Of a DNA stretch of 64,000 bases, positions 47,342-56,469 are shown one piece after another. The DNA comes from CAVTOA01 sp963736285 (lineage in GTDB: Bacteria > Actinomycetota > Actinomycetes > Mycobacteriales > QHCE01). A model generated the notes under the pieces. That model was given only the letters and a program-made list of their open reading frames with translations. It was not told the DNA's origin and did no database searches. The translations under genes and the position numbers were made by a program. Where the stretch lies: contig CAVTOA010000002.1 in NCBI GenBank assembly GCA_963736285.1, positions 310,001 through 374,000 on the forward strand, in the 5' to 3' direction. How positions within the stretch are numbered: the first letter of the stretch is position 1; each line of letters opens with the position of its first letter.

Positions 47342-48082
47342 CTAGTCCCCCAACACGCTGCGAAGTTCTGCCCGGATCAGGGCGGCATGGAGCCGAAGTG
47401 ACAGATCGGTAAGTTCCGTCGCCGCAACCTGTGCTTTATGACGTGCTTCTTGGCTACGTTGGTGCGCCAGCGGCGCAAGTGCTTGGGTAAACAATCCGAT
47501 TTCACGGTCGGCAGAGGCACGATAGGACCGTAGATGGCGAGGGTGCACACCGAACTTTTCTAACGCCACCACGATCATGACGATGTCGTATGCTTCGCGG
47601 CCGTAGGTTTTTCGGGAGCGCTGCGCGGTGGGTTTGATCAGACCGTACTGTTCGATGTGGTCCAACTGTTCGTCAGTGACGCCAGCTTGCTCACACAGCT
47701 CGTCGCGGCTCCACGTTTCTTGTCGTGGTAGGGGTTCGTCGACTTGGTCGGTGGCAACAGCGGGTGCGAGGGACGAAACCGCGCTCAGCCTTGACGCTGC
47801 CGCAGTGCTCACACGCTTACGGTCAGCGTCTTCGAGCTGTTCTCGGATGACTCGCAGCGGCAGGTAATGATCGCGTTGTGCGGCCAGTATGTAACGCAAT
47901 CGGGAAACATGGTCGTGGGAGTACTTGCGGTACCCGGCCGGTGTGCGTTCGGGTTCCACCAAGCCCTCTGCTTCCAGGAAACGCAATTTGGAGATCGTGA
48001 CATCCGAGAACTCTGGGCGCAGCTCGGCAAGGACTTCGCCGATGCTGAGCTGCCCACGTGCCGAGTTCTCGGCGTTGCTCAA
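47342..48082 (-). CDS. MerR-family regulator, FtsR-like
   Basis: A 246-residue protein with a MerR winged helix at residues 12-80 (LSIGEVLAELRPEFSDVTIS, KLRFLEAEGLVEPERTPAGY) and a second HTH-like segment (DELCEQAGVTDEQLDHIEQY). This double layout matches Rv1828 and corynebacterial FtsR, an activator of ftsZ. The start is TTG at 48082, overlapping the garA stop by 3 bases, so the two are translationally coupled. Confidence 0.85.
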   Translation of the reverse strand: MSNAENSARGQLSIGEVLAELRPEFSDVTISKLRFLEAEGLVEPERTPAGYRKYSHDHVSRLRYILAAQRDHYLPLRVIREQLEDADRKRVSTAAASRLSAVSSLAPAVATDQVDEPLPRQETWSRDELCEQAGVTDEQLDHIEQYGLIKPTAQRSRKTYGREAYDIVMIVVALEKFGVHPRHLRSYRASADREIGLFTQALAPLAHQRSQEARHKAQVAATELTDLSLRLHAALIRAELRSVLGD

Positions 48083-48561
48083 CGTTCTGGGCCTTCAGAT
48101 GCCAATGAACGGGGTGCGGTCTCGGAAAGGAAAACCAGCCGGAATTTGCCGATCTGCACTTCGTCGCCGTGTGCCAACGTAGCCGACTCCACCCGTTCCC
48201 GATTGATGTAGGTGCCGTTCAAACTGCCTACATCTCGGACAGTGAAGAAGTGGTCTTCTCGCCGGAACTCAACGTGTCGTCGGGACACGGTGACGTCGTC
48301 GAGGAAGATGTCGCTGTCTGGGTGCCGGCCGGCGGTGGTGATTTCGGCATCGAGGAGGAATCGGCTGCCAGAGTTGGGCCCACGGCGCACCACAAGCAGG
48401 GCGGCACCTGGCGGGAGGCCTTCGACATAGCGTGTGCCTACTGCCTCGCCGGCCTCGCTGGCGTCGATGTCTTCAATCGCCCCGAGGATCATAGTGGAGG
48501 TCGAGTCGAGTTGCTTTTTACGGCGAACGTCGTCGTCCCGGTGCTCTGAATCGGTGGTCAT
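48079..48561 (-). CDS. garA: FHA-domain metabolic regulator GarA/OdhI-like
   Basis: A 160-residue FHA protein. The FHA core has GRHPDSDIFLDD, VSRRHVEF and VGSLNGTYIN. In mycobacteria GarA inhibits 2-oxoglutarate dehydrogenase and controls glutamate metabolism when unphosphorylated; phosphorylation of an N-terminal Thr by PknB/PknG turns it off. Here the N-terminal acceptor segment reads LDSTSTMIL, so the usual ETTS motif is changed but Thr residues remain. It lies between gcvH and the FtsR-like gene, as in M. tuberculosis. Confidence 0.9.
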   Translation of the reverse strand: MTTDSEHRDDDVRRKKQLDSTSTMILGAIEDIDASEAGEAVGTRYVEGLPPGAALLVVRRGPNSGSRFLLDAEITTAGRHPDSDIFLDDVTVSRRHVEFRREDHFFTVRDVGSLNGTYINRERVESATLAHGDEVQIGKFRLVFLSETAPRSLASEGPER

Positions 48562-48660
48562 CGCAGGAAAGCCTCACTGTCTGCCTAAAGTCGAACTGAA
48601 GAGGACAGTTGACCGGGGCGAGCCTAGCTAGGGGGCACAAATCCGGTCAACCGTGGACTA

Positions 48661-49068
48661 CTACGAGCTTTCTATCAGGTGTGAATATGCTATTGGGTCC
48701 AGCAGCTCTGAGACAGCCCCATTGCCGTCGGTGTGGAGCTCGAACAGCCAGCCAGACCCGTATGGATCCGTATTGACCAGCTCTGGCCGTGCCTCTACCT
48801 CGATGTTAACGCGCGTTATTTCGCCTGGGATGGGTGCGTAAATGTCGGAGACGCTTTTAGTGGACTCGACCTCACCGCAGGCTTGTCGCGCTGTCACGGA
48901 GCTGCCCGGCTGGGGCAGGGTGACATACACAACGTCGCCCAGTGATAGTTGGGCGAAGTCAGTAATTCCTATTCGGACGGTGTGCTCGTCGAGGATGTGT
49001 ACCCATTCGTGTTCGCTGGAGTAGCGCAAATGAGGTGGAATTTTTTCCGCACTATCCACGGGGTGCAT
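48661..49068 (-). CDS. gcvH: Glycine cleavage system H protein
   Basis: Lipoyl carrier of the glycine cleavage system, 135 residues. The lipoylated Lys lies in GEVESTKSVSDIYAP; SEHEWV near the N-terminus and NTDPYGSGWLFEL near the C-terminus are conserved. I chose the ATG at 49068 (MHPVDS); the frame is open far upstream into pgsA, which overlaps by 17 bp. Its partner gcvP is 3 kb downstream in the same orientation. Confidence 0.94.
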   Translation of the reverse strand: MHPVDSAEKIPPHLRYSSEHEWVHILDEHTVRIGITDFAQLSLGDVVYVTLPQPGSSVTARQACGEVESTKSVSDIYAPIPGEITRVNIEVEARPELVNTDPYGSGWLFELHTDGNGAVSELLDPIAYSHLIESS

Positions 49069-49687
49069 CCTCTCTGCTGTGGGTAGGGGCGTCGACCGAT
49101 AGACAGCGAGCACGAACCAACGTGACACTCTGCCGCAGGTACAGCACGGCTGCCAGCCAGTACATTGCTGCTCCCCATATGGCGAATGCCCAAGCAATAG
49201 GGGTCAGCAGGTCGGCGATACGACCGTTTACTGTAACGAAGAGTAGCAACGGGAATGCGTATAGCAACGCGAGTGTGGCGGCTTTTCCGATCAGGTTGAC
49301 TTGCAACGCCGCGTACCCATAGCGGTAGAGCACCAAGACAGCGATGCTCATGACGACATCACGGAGTACCAGTGCTGCCACCAGCCACCATGGAACGATG
49401 TCGCGCAGTAGAAAGGCCACCAGGGTCGCCAAGATGTAAAGGCGGTCCGCAGCGGGATCGAGGAGCTGGCCGAGGCGACTGGTTTGTCCGAGGGCGCGAG
49501 CAAGTTTGCCGTCGAGCCAATCAGTAAAGGCGGATACGGCTAACACCAGGACGGCGAGCAAATCTTCATGGGGTCCAAGGAGTAACCACAAAAACAGCGG
49601 GACACCTAAGAGGCGGAGCAAGCTCAGGGCATTAGGGATGGTCCAGATCCGGGAAGTCACGGTGGGGTTTTCCGGAATCTTCGTCAT
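49052..49687 (-). CDS. CDP-alcohol phosphatidyltransferase (PgsA-like)
   Basis: Integral membrane phospholipid synthase of 211 residues. The CDP-alcohol motif is complete: DWLDGKLARALG followed by LGQLLDPAADR. Six hydrophobic helices are visible. The position beside gcvH matches Rv1822 (pgsA2), so phosphatidylglycerophosphate or cardiolipin synthesis is likely, but the acceptor alcohol cannot be fixed from sequence. The start is ATG 49687; the 3' end overlaps gcvH. Confidence 0.9.
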   Translation of the reverse strand: MTKIPENPTVTSRIWTIPNALSLLRLLGVPLFLWLLLGPHEDLLAVLVLAVSAFTDWLDGKLARALGQTSRLGQLLDPAADRLYILATLVAFLLRDIVPWWLVAALVLRDVVMSIAVLVLYRYGYAALQVNLIGKAATLALLYAFPLLLFVTVNGRIADLLTPIAWAFAIWGAAMYWLAAVLYLRQSVTLVRARCLSVDAPTHSREDAPRG

Positions 49688-49736
49688 CGCGGCGAACTTA
49701 GCACGGTGCGGTGGTGACATCGTCGCCCGTCGTTGA

Positions 49737-50943
49737 TCAGGAGTGGGGACGACGCGAGGTGGCGGAGGCCATGGCAGTTTCTGGAATGACTACGGCAGAG
49801 TGGCGCCGCCGGATGAAGTCGGGAAGACGGGCCAACAACGGTCCGATTACAACGGTAATAAGCACATATGCGGTAACCAACGGTCCGATTTTCCCTTCGA
49901 TTCCCGCAGCGACCGCTAACCCCGCAATGACGATCGAGAATTCTCCCCGTGGCGTCAGTGCTAAGCCCGCGCGCCATCGACCTCGCCGAGAGATGCCGGC
50001 CCGGGCGGCGGCGATGTATCCGGTGACAATTTTGGTGACAATCGTGACGAGAGCCAAAGCCAGAGCCGGTAGTAGCACGGGTGGTAGCTCTGCTGGGGCG
50101 GTGTGCAGTCCAAAGAAGACGAAAAACACTGCGGCGAAGAGATCCCGCAGCGGAACGAGAAGCTCGGTTGCGCTTTGTGCGATCGGTCCGGACAATGCGA
50201 TTCCCACCAGGAAGGCACCTACGGCAGCCGATACGTTGAGCTGCTGTGCGATGCCGGCAACCAGCAAGGTCAGCCCCAGTACACCGAGCAACAGCGACTC
50301 CGGATCCCGAGCCGAGAGTGCGGCGCTGATCGCCCCGCCGAACTTTGTGGCGACAAGAAGCACGACCGTCACGGTTGCTACCGCGATCGCCAACGCAAGT
50401 GCGCCGCCAAAAAATCCGCTGCCGGCCAATACGGCGGTCAAAATGGGCAAATACAGCGCCATGGCGAGATCTTCGATAACCAAGATGCTCAAAACAGTGG
50501 GGGTTTCCCGGTTACCGATTCGTCCCAGGTCTCCCAGAACTTTGGCGACGACTCCCGAGGACGACACCCAGGTCACGCCGGCCAAGGCGAGAGCGGCGAC
50601 AGGTCCCCAGCCGAGGATGAGGGCGAGCGCTGCTCCGGGTAGTGCGTTGAGAACAGCGTCGATGATTCCTGACCCGGCGTGGTAGCGCAGGTTGGATACC
50701 AGCTCCCCTGCGGTGTATTCCAGGCCGAGCATGACCAGCAGCAGAACCACGCCGATTTCCGCGCCGGCTTCGATGAAGTTTTCGCTCGCCGTTAAGCGGA
50801 AGAATGCCGCCCTCTCCGAACGCTAGTCCAGCGAGCAGATACAGCGGAATCGGAGAAATACCGAATCGTTTCGCGAAGCGACCCAGTGCGCTCAGCGCAA
50901 AGAGCACGCCGCCGACCTCGGTCAGCAGTACGGCGGTGTCCAC
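49737..50943 (-). pseudogene. Cation:proton antiporter KhtU-like (CPA2), single-base frameshift
   Basis: Potassium/proton exchanger of about 401 residues when repaired. VDTAVLLTEVGGVLFALSAL starts the first helix at GTG 50943. After GEGGILPL, near 50793, cttaacggcg contains one base too many; the chain then continues in another frame as TASENFIEAGAEIGVVLLLVM. Conserved CPA2 features follow: GLEYTAGELV, SSSGVVAKVLGDLGR, PTVLSILVIEDLAM, TPRGEFSIVIAG. The upstream regulator gene has its own single-base lesion. Confidence 0.85.
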
Positions 50944-50945
50944 CG

Positions 50946-51450
50946 CTACGCTTGGTGGCCGCGGCCAGTAAGGATATCTCCCGCGTGGTTGACGCCTTCG
51001 TGTGTGCCGACAACGAGCACCACATCGTCGAGGCGAAAAGTGAAATCTGGTCCAGGTGATGCGATAGCTTGTGGCCCTCGCAGCACTGCGACGATGGAGG
51101 CCCCGGTGCGAGTGCGCATACCGGTCTCCCCCAGCTGGTGGTCCACGAACGGCGTGCCCGCGGAGAGCGGGACTTGCTCGGTAACCAGCCCGGCGGCTTG
51201 CTCGTTGAGCGTGGCCAATCGGCCTAGTACCGCGGGAAGCGTCAAGAATGTCGGCGAGCGCGTCGGCTTCTTCGTCGCTGAGAGTGACGCAGTCAATGGC
51301 ACCGTCTGGATCTTCGGGATCGTAGACGACGAGGTCGCGCTGGCCTGAGCGGTGCGTGACGACGCCTAGGCGCCGCCCGTTTTCGGTGAGAAGGTCGTAG
51401 CGGATGCCTATTCCTGGCAGAGTGGTTTGTTCCACTCGCAGTCGTGACAT
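50946..51450 (-). pseudogene. Antiporter regulatory subunit KhtT-like (TrkA-C domain), single-base frameshift
   Basis: Regulator of the adjacent antiporter. The first part (MSRLRVEQTTLPGIGIRYDL to ADILDASR) ends near 51232, where cgcggtacta holds one base too many; the rest continues as VLGRLATLNEQAAGLVTEQV and a TrkA-C domain (RTRTGASIVAVLRG, FRLDDVVLVVGTHEG). Repaired length is 167 residues, normal for the family. The stop is 2 bp from the khtU start, so the two form an operon. Confidence 0.85.
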
Positions 51451-51495
51451 ACGCGAGCACCTCCGGGATGGGTTGTTGACGAGTTGTACACCAGG

Positions 51496-52761
51496 TTAGC
51501 CAGCGGTGGGCTGATCGTCACTTGTGGACGCGGTTTGGTGCCGCAGAGTTTGGGTGGTGGCTGTGAGCCTGGCGACGTCCAGTTCTAGGCTCCGGGCAGC
51601 TGCTGCGGCGGCGTCACGTTCTCGTCGCAGTTCGGCCAATCTGTCTTCGTAGGACAGTCGTAGGTCGTGCAAACGTTCCGCGGCATGGGTGGTGCTCATC
51701 TGGAGTTCTTGTTGGGCGCGTTCGAGTGTGGCTGCGGTGGATGCCGCTTCGGTGCGTGCCTCCTGGAGCGCGGAGGCGAGTGTGGTTTCACGAGCCCGCA
51801 GTTGGGCTCGCGCATCGCGTTCTTCGGTGAGTTGCCGACTGGTTTCGCGGGCTTGTTCCTGGTGCTGTGCGAGCTGTGCTCGGGTGTGCTGAAGTTGGTG
51901 TTCGAGCTGGTTAGTCTCGGTGTGTGCTGCGGTGAGGGCTGACTGGCTGGCGGCGAGTTCTTTTTGGGTGGTTTTGAGGTGGGCGCGGGCTTGGTCTGCG
52001 TGTTGCCGTTGCCGGTCTGCTTCGGCGAGCGCCTCGGTTTTTTCTGCTGTGAGGCGGGTGGATTCTGCTTGGCATTGTTCGGCGCGCACGGCTGCTTGCT
52101 GGGCGTGGTGTTCGGCTGCGGCAGCGTTGCGCTGGTGTTCTTCCCGTAGTGCGATTTCTTCGTTGAGGCGTTGTTGTGATTCGGCGAGTTCGTGCTGGGC
52201 GGTCGCGAGGTCTTGACGTGCCCGTTCTGCTGCTGCGTCCGCTTCCTGGGCTTGCTCAGTGGCGGCGGTTGCTGTTGCTTGTGCTTGCCGGGCAGCTGCG
52301 CGGGCTTCGCGAGCGGTGTTCGCAGCGGCAATGGCGCGTGCTTCGGCTGCGGAGGTTTCGGCGTGTGCCTGCGTGGTGACGGCCGCTACTTCTGAGGAGA
52401 TCGCGTCGGAGTCTTGTAATAACTCCATATCGCGCAGGATGCGCTCCCCCAGCTCTTGCAGAGTTGCAGCGGTCGTGGCGAACCGGTCCACCGTGGACTC
52501 CAGTCGCAAAGTTGCGGTGCTGATGGGCCGGGAGGGTGTTGCCAGCTGAGGCGAGTCATCGCCGCTGGTTTGTGCGAGTGCTTGTCTGCGGCGCTCGGCG
52601 AAGGCCACGGTGCGATTATGTGCGGCGTCTACGCAGTACGACGGGGTGCGGCCTGGCCCTTGTGCGGGCGCTACTGGCTCGTGGCAGCCGGGGTACGCGC
52701 ACGTCTTAGTAGGACGGTCAGATGTCGGTGGAGACACGGGCGGCGCATCGGCTTCGGTCAT
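51496..52761 (-). CDS. Long coiled-coil protein with N-terminal Cys/His motif
   Basis: A 421-residue protein. The N-terminus (about 15-55) carries CAYPGCHEPVAP and YCVDAAHNRTVAFAERRRQ, a small zinc-binding-like segment that may bind DNA. From about residue 80 to the end it is one long Ala/Glu/Gln-rich coiled coil. Similar proteins with this N-terminal motif occur in actinobacterial chromosomes and plasmids without known function. A structural or DNA-organising role is a guess. The start is ATG 52761; the frame is open to 52812. Confidence 0.75.
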   Translation of the reverse strand: MTEADAPPVSPPTSDRPTKTCAYPGCHEPVAPAQGPGRTPSYCVDAAHNRTVAFAERRRQALAQTSGDDSPQLATPSRPISTATLRLESTVDRFATTAATLQELGERILRDMELLQDSDAISSEVAAVTTQAHAETSAAEARAIAAANTAREARAAARQAQATATAATEQAQEADAAAERARQDLATAQHELAESQQRLNEEIALREEHQRNAAAAEHHAQQAAVRAEQCQAESTRLTAEKTEALAEADRQRQHADQARAHLKTTQKELAASQSALTAAHTETNQLEHQLQHTRAQLAQHQEQARETSRQLTEERDARAQLRARETTLASALQEARTEAASTAATLERAQQELQMSTTHAAERLHDLRLSYEDRLAELRRERDAAAAAARSLELDVARLTATTQTLRHQTASTSDDQPTAG

Positions 52762-52891
52762 GCGGTCGATCTTATGGTGCTCTGCCTTATGGGGGGTCGC
52801 TGCGAGCGGCACTCGCCCATAGCTGACAGAGTCTATTTATGTCGTGCTCGGCGCGTGGAGCACGTCATGGTCACGCGCTAGCGTGGGCAGT

Positions 52892-53683
52892 ATGAGTCCG
52901 ACAGATCCGGCAAAACAGCCCACGGCGCCACTGTCGTCCGGCGGAAACATTCCACTCATCGGCCTGGGGACGTGGCGTCTTCACGGACAAGAGTGCTACG
53001 AGGCGGTCCGGCACGCGCTCGAGGTGGGCTATCGGCACATTGACACTGCCACCATGTATGGCAACGAGGCTGACATCGGCCAGGCAATACGGGACAGTTC
53101 AGTGCCGCGAGAAAACATATTCCTCACCACCAAGCTGCGGCCACAAGATGCAGGCCGGGAGCGCGCCGTCATCGCCGACAGTCTGAGCCAACTCGGCACC
53201 GACTATGTGGACCTGTGGCTGGTGCATTGGCCACCAAACGGACACGCCCGACCGCAAACATGGCAGGAGTTCCTGGGCGTGCGGCACGAGGGCCTGGCGC
53301 AGGCGGTGGGCGTCAGCAATTACAGCGCGGCACAGATCGATGAGCTCGTCGATGCGACGGGAGTAGCGCCATCCGTCAACCAGGTCCAGTGGACACCCAG
53401 TCTGTATGACGCGGCTCGGGTCGAGCACCACCACAAACTCGGCATTGTGCTGGAGGGCTACAGCCCATTTCGCGCTGGGAACCTAGCTGAGCCGGCATTG
53501 GTCGACATCGCCCGGGCTCATCAGGTAACGCCGGCGCGGGTCGTTTTACGTTGGCACATCGAGCACGGTTTCGTGGCCATTCCTAAATCCGCACGGCCAG
53601 AACGCATCGAGGCAAATTTTGACGTTTTTTCGTTCAGCCTCACCAACACCGAGGTAGCCGCCCTGGACGCACTGTCTTCTTAG
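52892..53683 (+). CDS. Aldo/keto reductase
   Basis: NADPH-dependent reductase of 263 residues with a TIM-barrel fold. The catalytic tetrad is visible: Asp in HIDTATMYGNE with its Tyr, Lys in LTTKLRP and His in WLVHWPP. The cofactor-binding IPKSARPERIEAN lies near the C-terminus. It belongs to the 2,5-diketo-gluconate reductase-like group; the natural substrate is unknown. The ATG at 52892 gives the shortest start consistent with the family. Confidence 0.9.
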   Translation: MSPTDPAKQPTAPLSSGGNIPLIGLGTWRLHGQECYEAVRHALEVGYRHIDTATMYGNEADIGQAIRDSSVPRENIFLTTKLRPQDAGRERAVIADSLSQLGTDYVDLWLVHWPPNGHARPQTWQEFLGVRHEGLAQAVGVSNYSAAQIDELVDATGVAPSVNQVQWTPSLYDAARVEHHHKLGIVLEGYSPFRAGNLAEPALVDIARAHQVTPARVVLRWHIEHGFVAIPKSARPERIEANFDVFSFSLTNTEVAALDALSS

Positions 53684-53706
53684 GAGCAGATCGAACGTTG
53701 TCGACA

Positions 53707-54771
53707 CTATGGTAGTGCGGCGTATGCGCGATGAATCGCTGTCGTTTGCGTCGCCGAAAACGACGTAAACGGCGTGGCCGCGATAGTGCGTTTGTTTCCA
53801 CGGCCGGTGTGCTTCCAGGTACCGATGACCTGACCTCCGGCGACGACTGTGGGTGCAAACATGCCATTGCCACCGGGCACGATCAGGTCGGCAAACCGCG
53901 TGGGCAGCATGGCGCCGCGGTCTCGGTAGCCCAGCATGAATTCGTCGAATCCCGGAAGGAGCAGCACCCGCGCTGCTTGATTTCGGTGGGTGACATAAAG
54001 GTCGGGTGTGCGCGGATCCAACCAATACTCGGTGCCGCCCACCTCAATGTTTGCTAGCTGGGGACGGGCTTGGTCCAGTCCGATACGGGTATCTGCTGCG
54101 GTGAGCCCTGTCCATCTCATAAAGTCCTGCGGCGTGGCCGGACCGTGACCGCGAAAATAGCGTTCGACCCACTCCCCGAGCGCTTCGTCTCGCTCCAAAC
54201 GTCGCGGGTGGGTAATCCATTCGCTGACGAGAACAATGAGCTGTTCTCCTTTTTCGTCTATGGGTCCAAAACAGACGGTTCCGACCTGGGCCACATACCA
54301 GAGCATGTGGTAGCCGCGTTGTCCGCTCATGGGTAGACCGGCGTCATCCCATACCGCGAATAACTCGCTACGACGCAGCCTGTATCTGTCAGTCAAGGCA
54401 TCCGCTGCCAGTTGTTTTGCCCGCTCCAATGTGGAGTCCGTGAGGTCCAGGCGTGCTCGGCGCCTCGCGGCGCCGGCCAGAATGCGTGAGCTCGTGAGCT
54501 CGAGCATCCAGCCCAAGTCTTCGGCAGCGACTACGTGCAGTGTTCCGCGCATCGGCCAGGATTTGACGATGTCACCTGCATTGAATGCCGCCACTACCTG
54601 ATCGCGAGCGCGCGCCTGGGTGCGGAGTGCTATTGAGGTGAGGGCCCCGTCAAACTGCTGCGCTTGTAGCGCAGTCAACCAACGCACAGCATCTACCGGA
54701 CCGGCTTGAGCAGTGCCGACCAGCCGTTGTGCCACCACCCGCAGCAGCGCTAGTTCCCGCGAAGTCGTCAT
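53707..54771 (-). CDS. Winged-helix (HTH_42) DNA glycosylase-like protein, AlkZ/YcaQ family
   Basis: A 354-residue protein of the HTH_42 family, which includes AlkZ (azinomycin self-resistance glycosylase) and YcaQ (crosslink unhooking). The catalytic Q-x-Q motif is in LTALQAQQFDG near residue 37. Further marks are SWPMRGTLHVVAAEDLGWML and the C-terminal LLLPGFDEFMLGYRDR, then GTWKHTGRG. Substrate specificity is not predictable. It diverges from the ATPase gene across a 160-bp region, and an N-terminal fragment of a close paralogue lies at 63.1-63.4 kb. Confidence 0.85.
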   Translation of the reverse strand: MTTSRELALLRVVAQRLVGTAQAGPVDAVRWLTALQAQQFDGALTSIALRTQARARDQVVAAFNAGDIVKSWPMRGTLHVVAAEDLGWMLELTSSRILAGAARRRARLDLTDSTLERAKQLAADALTDRYRLRRSELFAVWDDAGLPMSGQRGYHMLWYVAQVGTVCFGPIDEKGEQLIVLVSEWITHPRRLERDEALGEWVERYFRGHGPATPQDFMRWTGLTAADTRIGLDQARPQLANIEVGGTEYWLDPRTPDLYVTHRNQAARVLLLPGFDEFMLGYRDRGAMLPTRFADLIVPGGNGMFAPTVVAGGQVIGTWKHTGRGNKRTIAATPFTSFSATQTTAIHRAYAALP

Positions 54772-54878
54772 GCTTCGTCGCCTCCCACGGTGTGGCCTCT
54801 GCGGCTCGTGAGAACCTTGCTACACATGCTTTAGGCCCATTCATCTTCGTCGCTTCGATGTGCAGATGCTATCCTGAA

Positions 54879-54919
54879 GAATATAGAAGTACACTTCGAC
54901 GAAATGTACTTCTATATTC
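54879..54919. promoter_or_regulatory. 15-bp inverted repeat upstream of ATPase gene
   Basis: gaatatagaagtaca (54879-54893) pairs perfectly with tgtacttctatattc (54905-54919) around cttcgacgaaa. It ends 12 bp before the ATPase start, so it could be an operator or an RNA hairpin over the ribosome site. The second copy of the region at about 63509-63546 keeps the loop cttcgacgaaa but not the perfect stem. Confidence 0.65.
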
Positions 54920-54931
54920 TGGAGACCCAGA

Positions 54932-56392
54932 GTGCTTGCTAAACCGAGCCGGATCTTTGACCGTGACTTCGAGTGGAAACAGCTCACCACGTTCGCCCAA
55001 CGCAGAGTTGACCGCCCGCGATTGGGCGTTGTGAGCGGACGTCGGCGACAGGGCAAGACATTTCTGATGGACGCCCTCGCCATGGAAACCGGCGGGTTTT
55101 ATTTCGGTGCCACTCAAGCCAGTGCAACCGAGTCCCTTCGGCTATTCGCGGAGGCGTTAGCGAGGTACACAAACGCTCTCGTGCCTCCTCGTCTGTCCAG
55201 TTGGGACGAAGCTATTACCTACTTGTTTTCCATAGATCGCCCAAAATCCGCACCCATCGTCATCGACGAATTCCCCTACCTGACCGCCGTCGTTCCCGCG
55301 CTTCCTTCGATCTTGCAACGCGAAATCGACCAAGGTGTGTCACGCGAAAAAAGACTGTGCTTGCTTCTGTGTGGCTCCGCAATGTCGGTAATGGGAAAGC
55401 TACTTGCAGGATCGGCGCCGCTAAGGGGTCGGGCAAGTCTTGAACTCGTGCTACGCCCATTTGACTATCGACTAGCCCGACAGTTTTGGCATGTCACTGA
55501 TCCGAAGCTTTCTGTACTCCTTCACGCCGTTGTCGGTGGCACCCCCGCCTACCGAGGTTTCCTCGATGGAGAGGAGCCACAAGGCTTAGAAGGTTTCGAC
55601 GATTGGCTGCTGCGCACTGTGCTTAATCCGGCAACACCACTCTTCCGCGAGTCACGCTACCTATTGGAAGAAGAAGCTGACGTCCGCGACACTGCCCTGT
55701 ACCACTCCGTGCTCGCAGCTGTGGCGGACGGCAATCGCAGTCGTGGCGCAATAGCGAGCTACATCGGTCGTAAGGCAGCCGATATTGGTCACCACCTTGC
55801 TGTGCTTGAGGACTGTGGCCTATTGAGGAAGACACCAGACGTTCTTCGCGCGAGTCGCCCTATGTTCGAAGTCGCCGAACCATTGGTGACGTTCCACCAG
55901 GTCGTGATGCGACCACAATGGGGTTTTCTAGAAAGTGGTCACGCGGCGAGCGTGTGGGAAAATGCTCGGCCACGGTTCTTGTCCAAAGTAGTCGGACCGC
56001 ATTTCGAACATATATGTCGTGAATTCGCCATGACTACGCCCCATGCGTTTGGCGAGCTGCCAGGAGACGTGGGAGCTGGCGTAGTCACCGATCCAGCGCG
56101 ACGCAGCCAAATTGAGGTGGATGTCATTGTCTTTGCACCATCCCTGTCGGGTGAGCGGCGGCGCATCCTGTCCATAGGTGAAGCCAAATGGGGCGAGGTT
56201 ATGGGAAAGCGCCATGTACACCGCTTGCTGCGAGCTCGAGACCTGTTAGGCGCTCGCGGGTATGACGTCAGCGGCGCTGTTCTTGCTTGCTACAGCGGCG
56301 CGGGATTTGACGAAGATCTGATGAATTGGTCAGGCCCTGAGCAGGTTCGCACTATTGGCTTGCACGAGCTCTATGGCCCGGTCGAGCTCTAG
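54932..56392 (+). CDS. ATP-binding protein with C-terminal DUF234/PD-(D/E)XK-like domain
   Basis: A 486-residue AAA/STAND-type ATPase. Walker A is GRRRQGKTF near residue 32; Walker B is APIVIDEFPYL near 110, and LLLCGSAMSVM is a sensor-like strand. A winged helix follows (ALYHSVLAAVADGNRSRGAI), then a DUF234-like domain with EVDVIVFAP and LSIGEAKWGEV, a PD-(D/E)XK-type nuclease motif. Family function is unproven; toxin- or defence-like roles have been suggested. A remnant of a paralogue lies at 63571. Confidence 0.8.
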   Translation: MLAKPSRIFDRDFEWKQLTTFAQRRVDRPRLGVVSGRRRQGKTFLMDALAMETGGFYFGATQASATESLRLFAEALARYTNALVPPRLSSWDEAITYLFSIDRPKSAPIVIDEFPYLTAVVPALPSILQREIDQGVSREKRLCLLLCGSAMSVMGKLLAGSAPLRGRASLELVLRPFDYRLARQFWHVTDPKLSVLLHAVVGGTPAYRGFLDGEEPQGLEGFDDWLLRTVLNPATPLFRESRYLLEEEADVRDTALYHSVLAAVADGNRSRGAIASYIGRKAADIGHHLAVLEDCGLLRKTPDVLRASRPMFEVAEPLVTFHQVVMRPQWGFLESGHAASVWENARPRFLSKVVGPHFEHICREFAMTTPHAFGELPGDVGAGVVTDPARRSQIEVDVIVFAPSLSGERRRILSIGEAKWGEVMGKRHVHRLLRARDLLGARGYDVSGAVLACYSGAGFDEDLMNWSGPEQVRTIGLHELYGPVEL

Positions 56393-56469
56393 CCCAGCTG
56401 CAGGGAGCTCTCCCTGATCGAAGCGTTGCACAACACAGCTACAAAGAGGGTGGTCGGTAGCGGCGCTGA

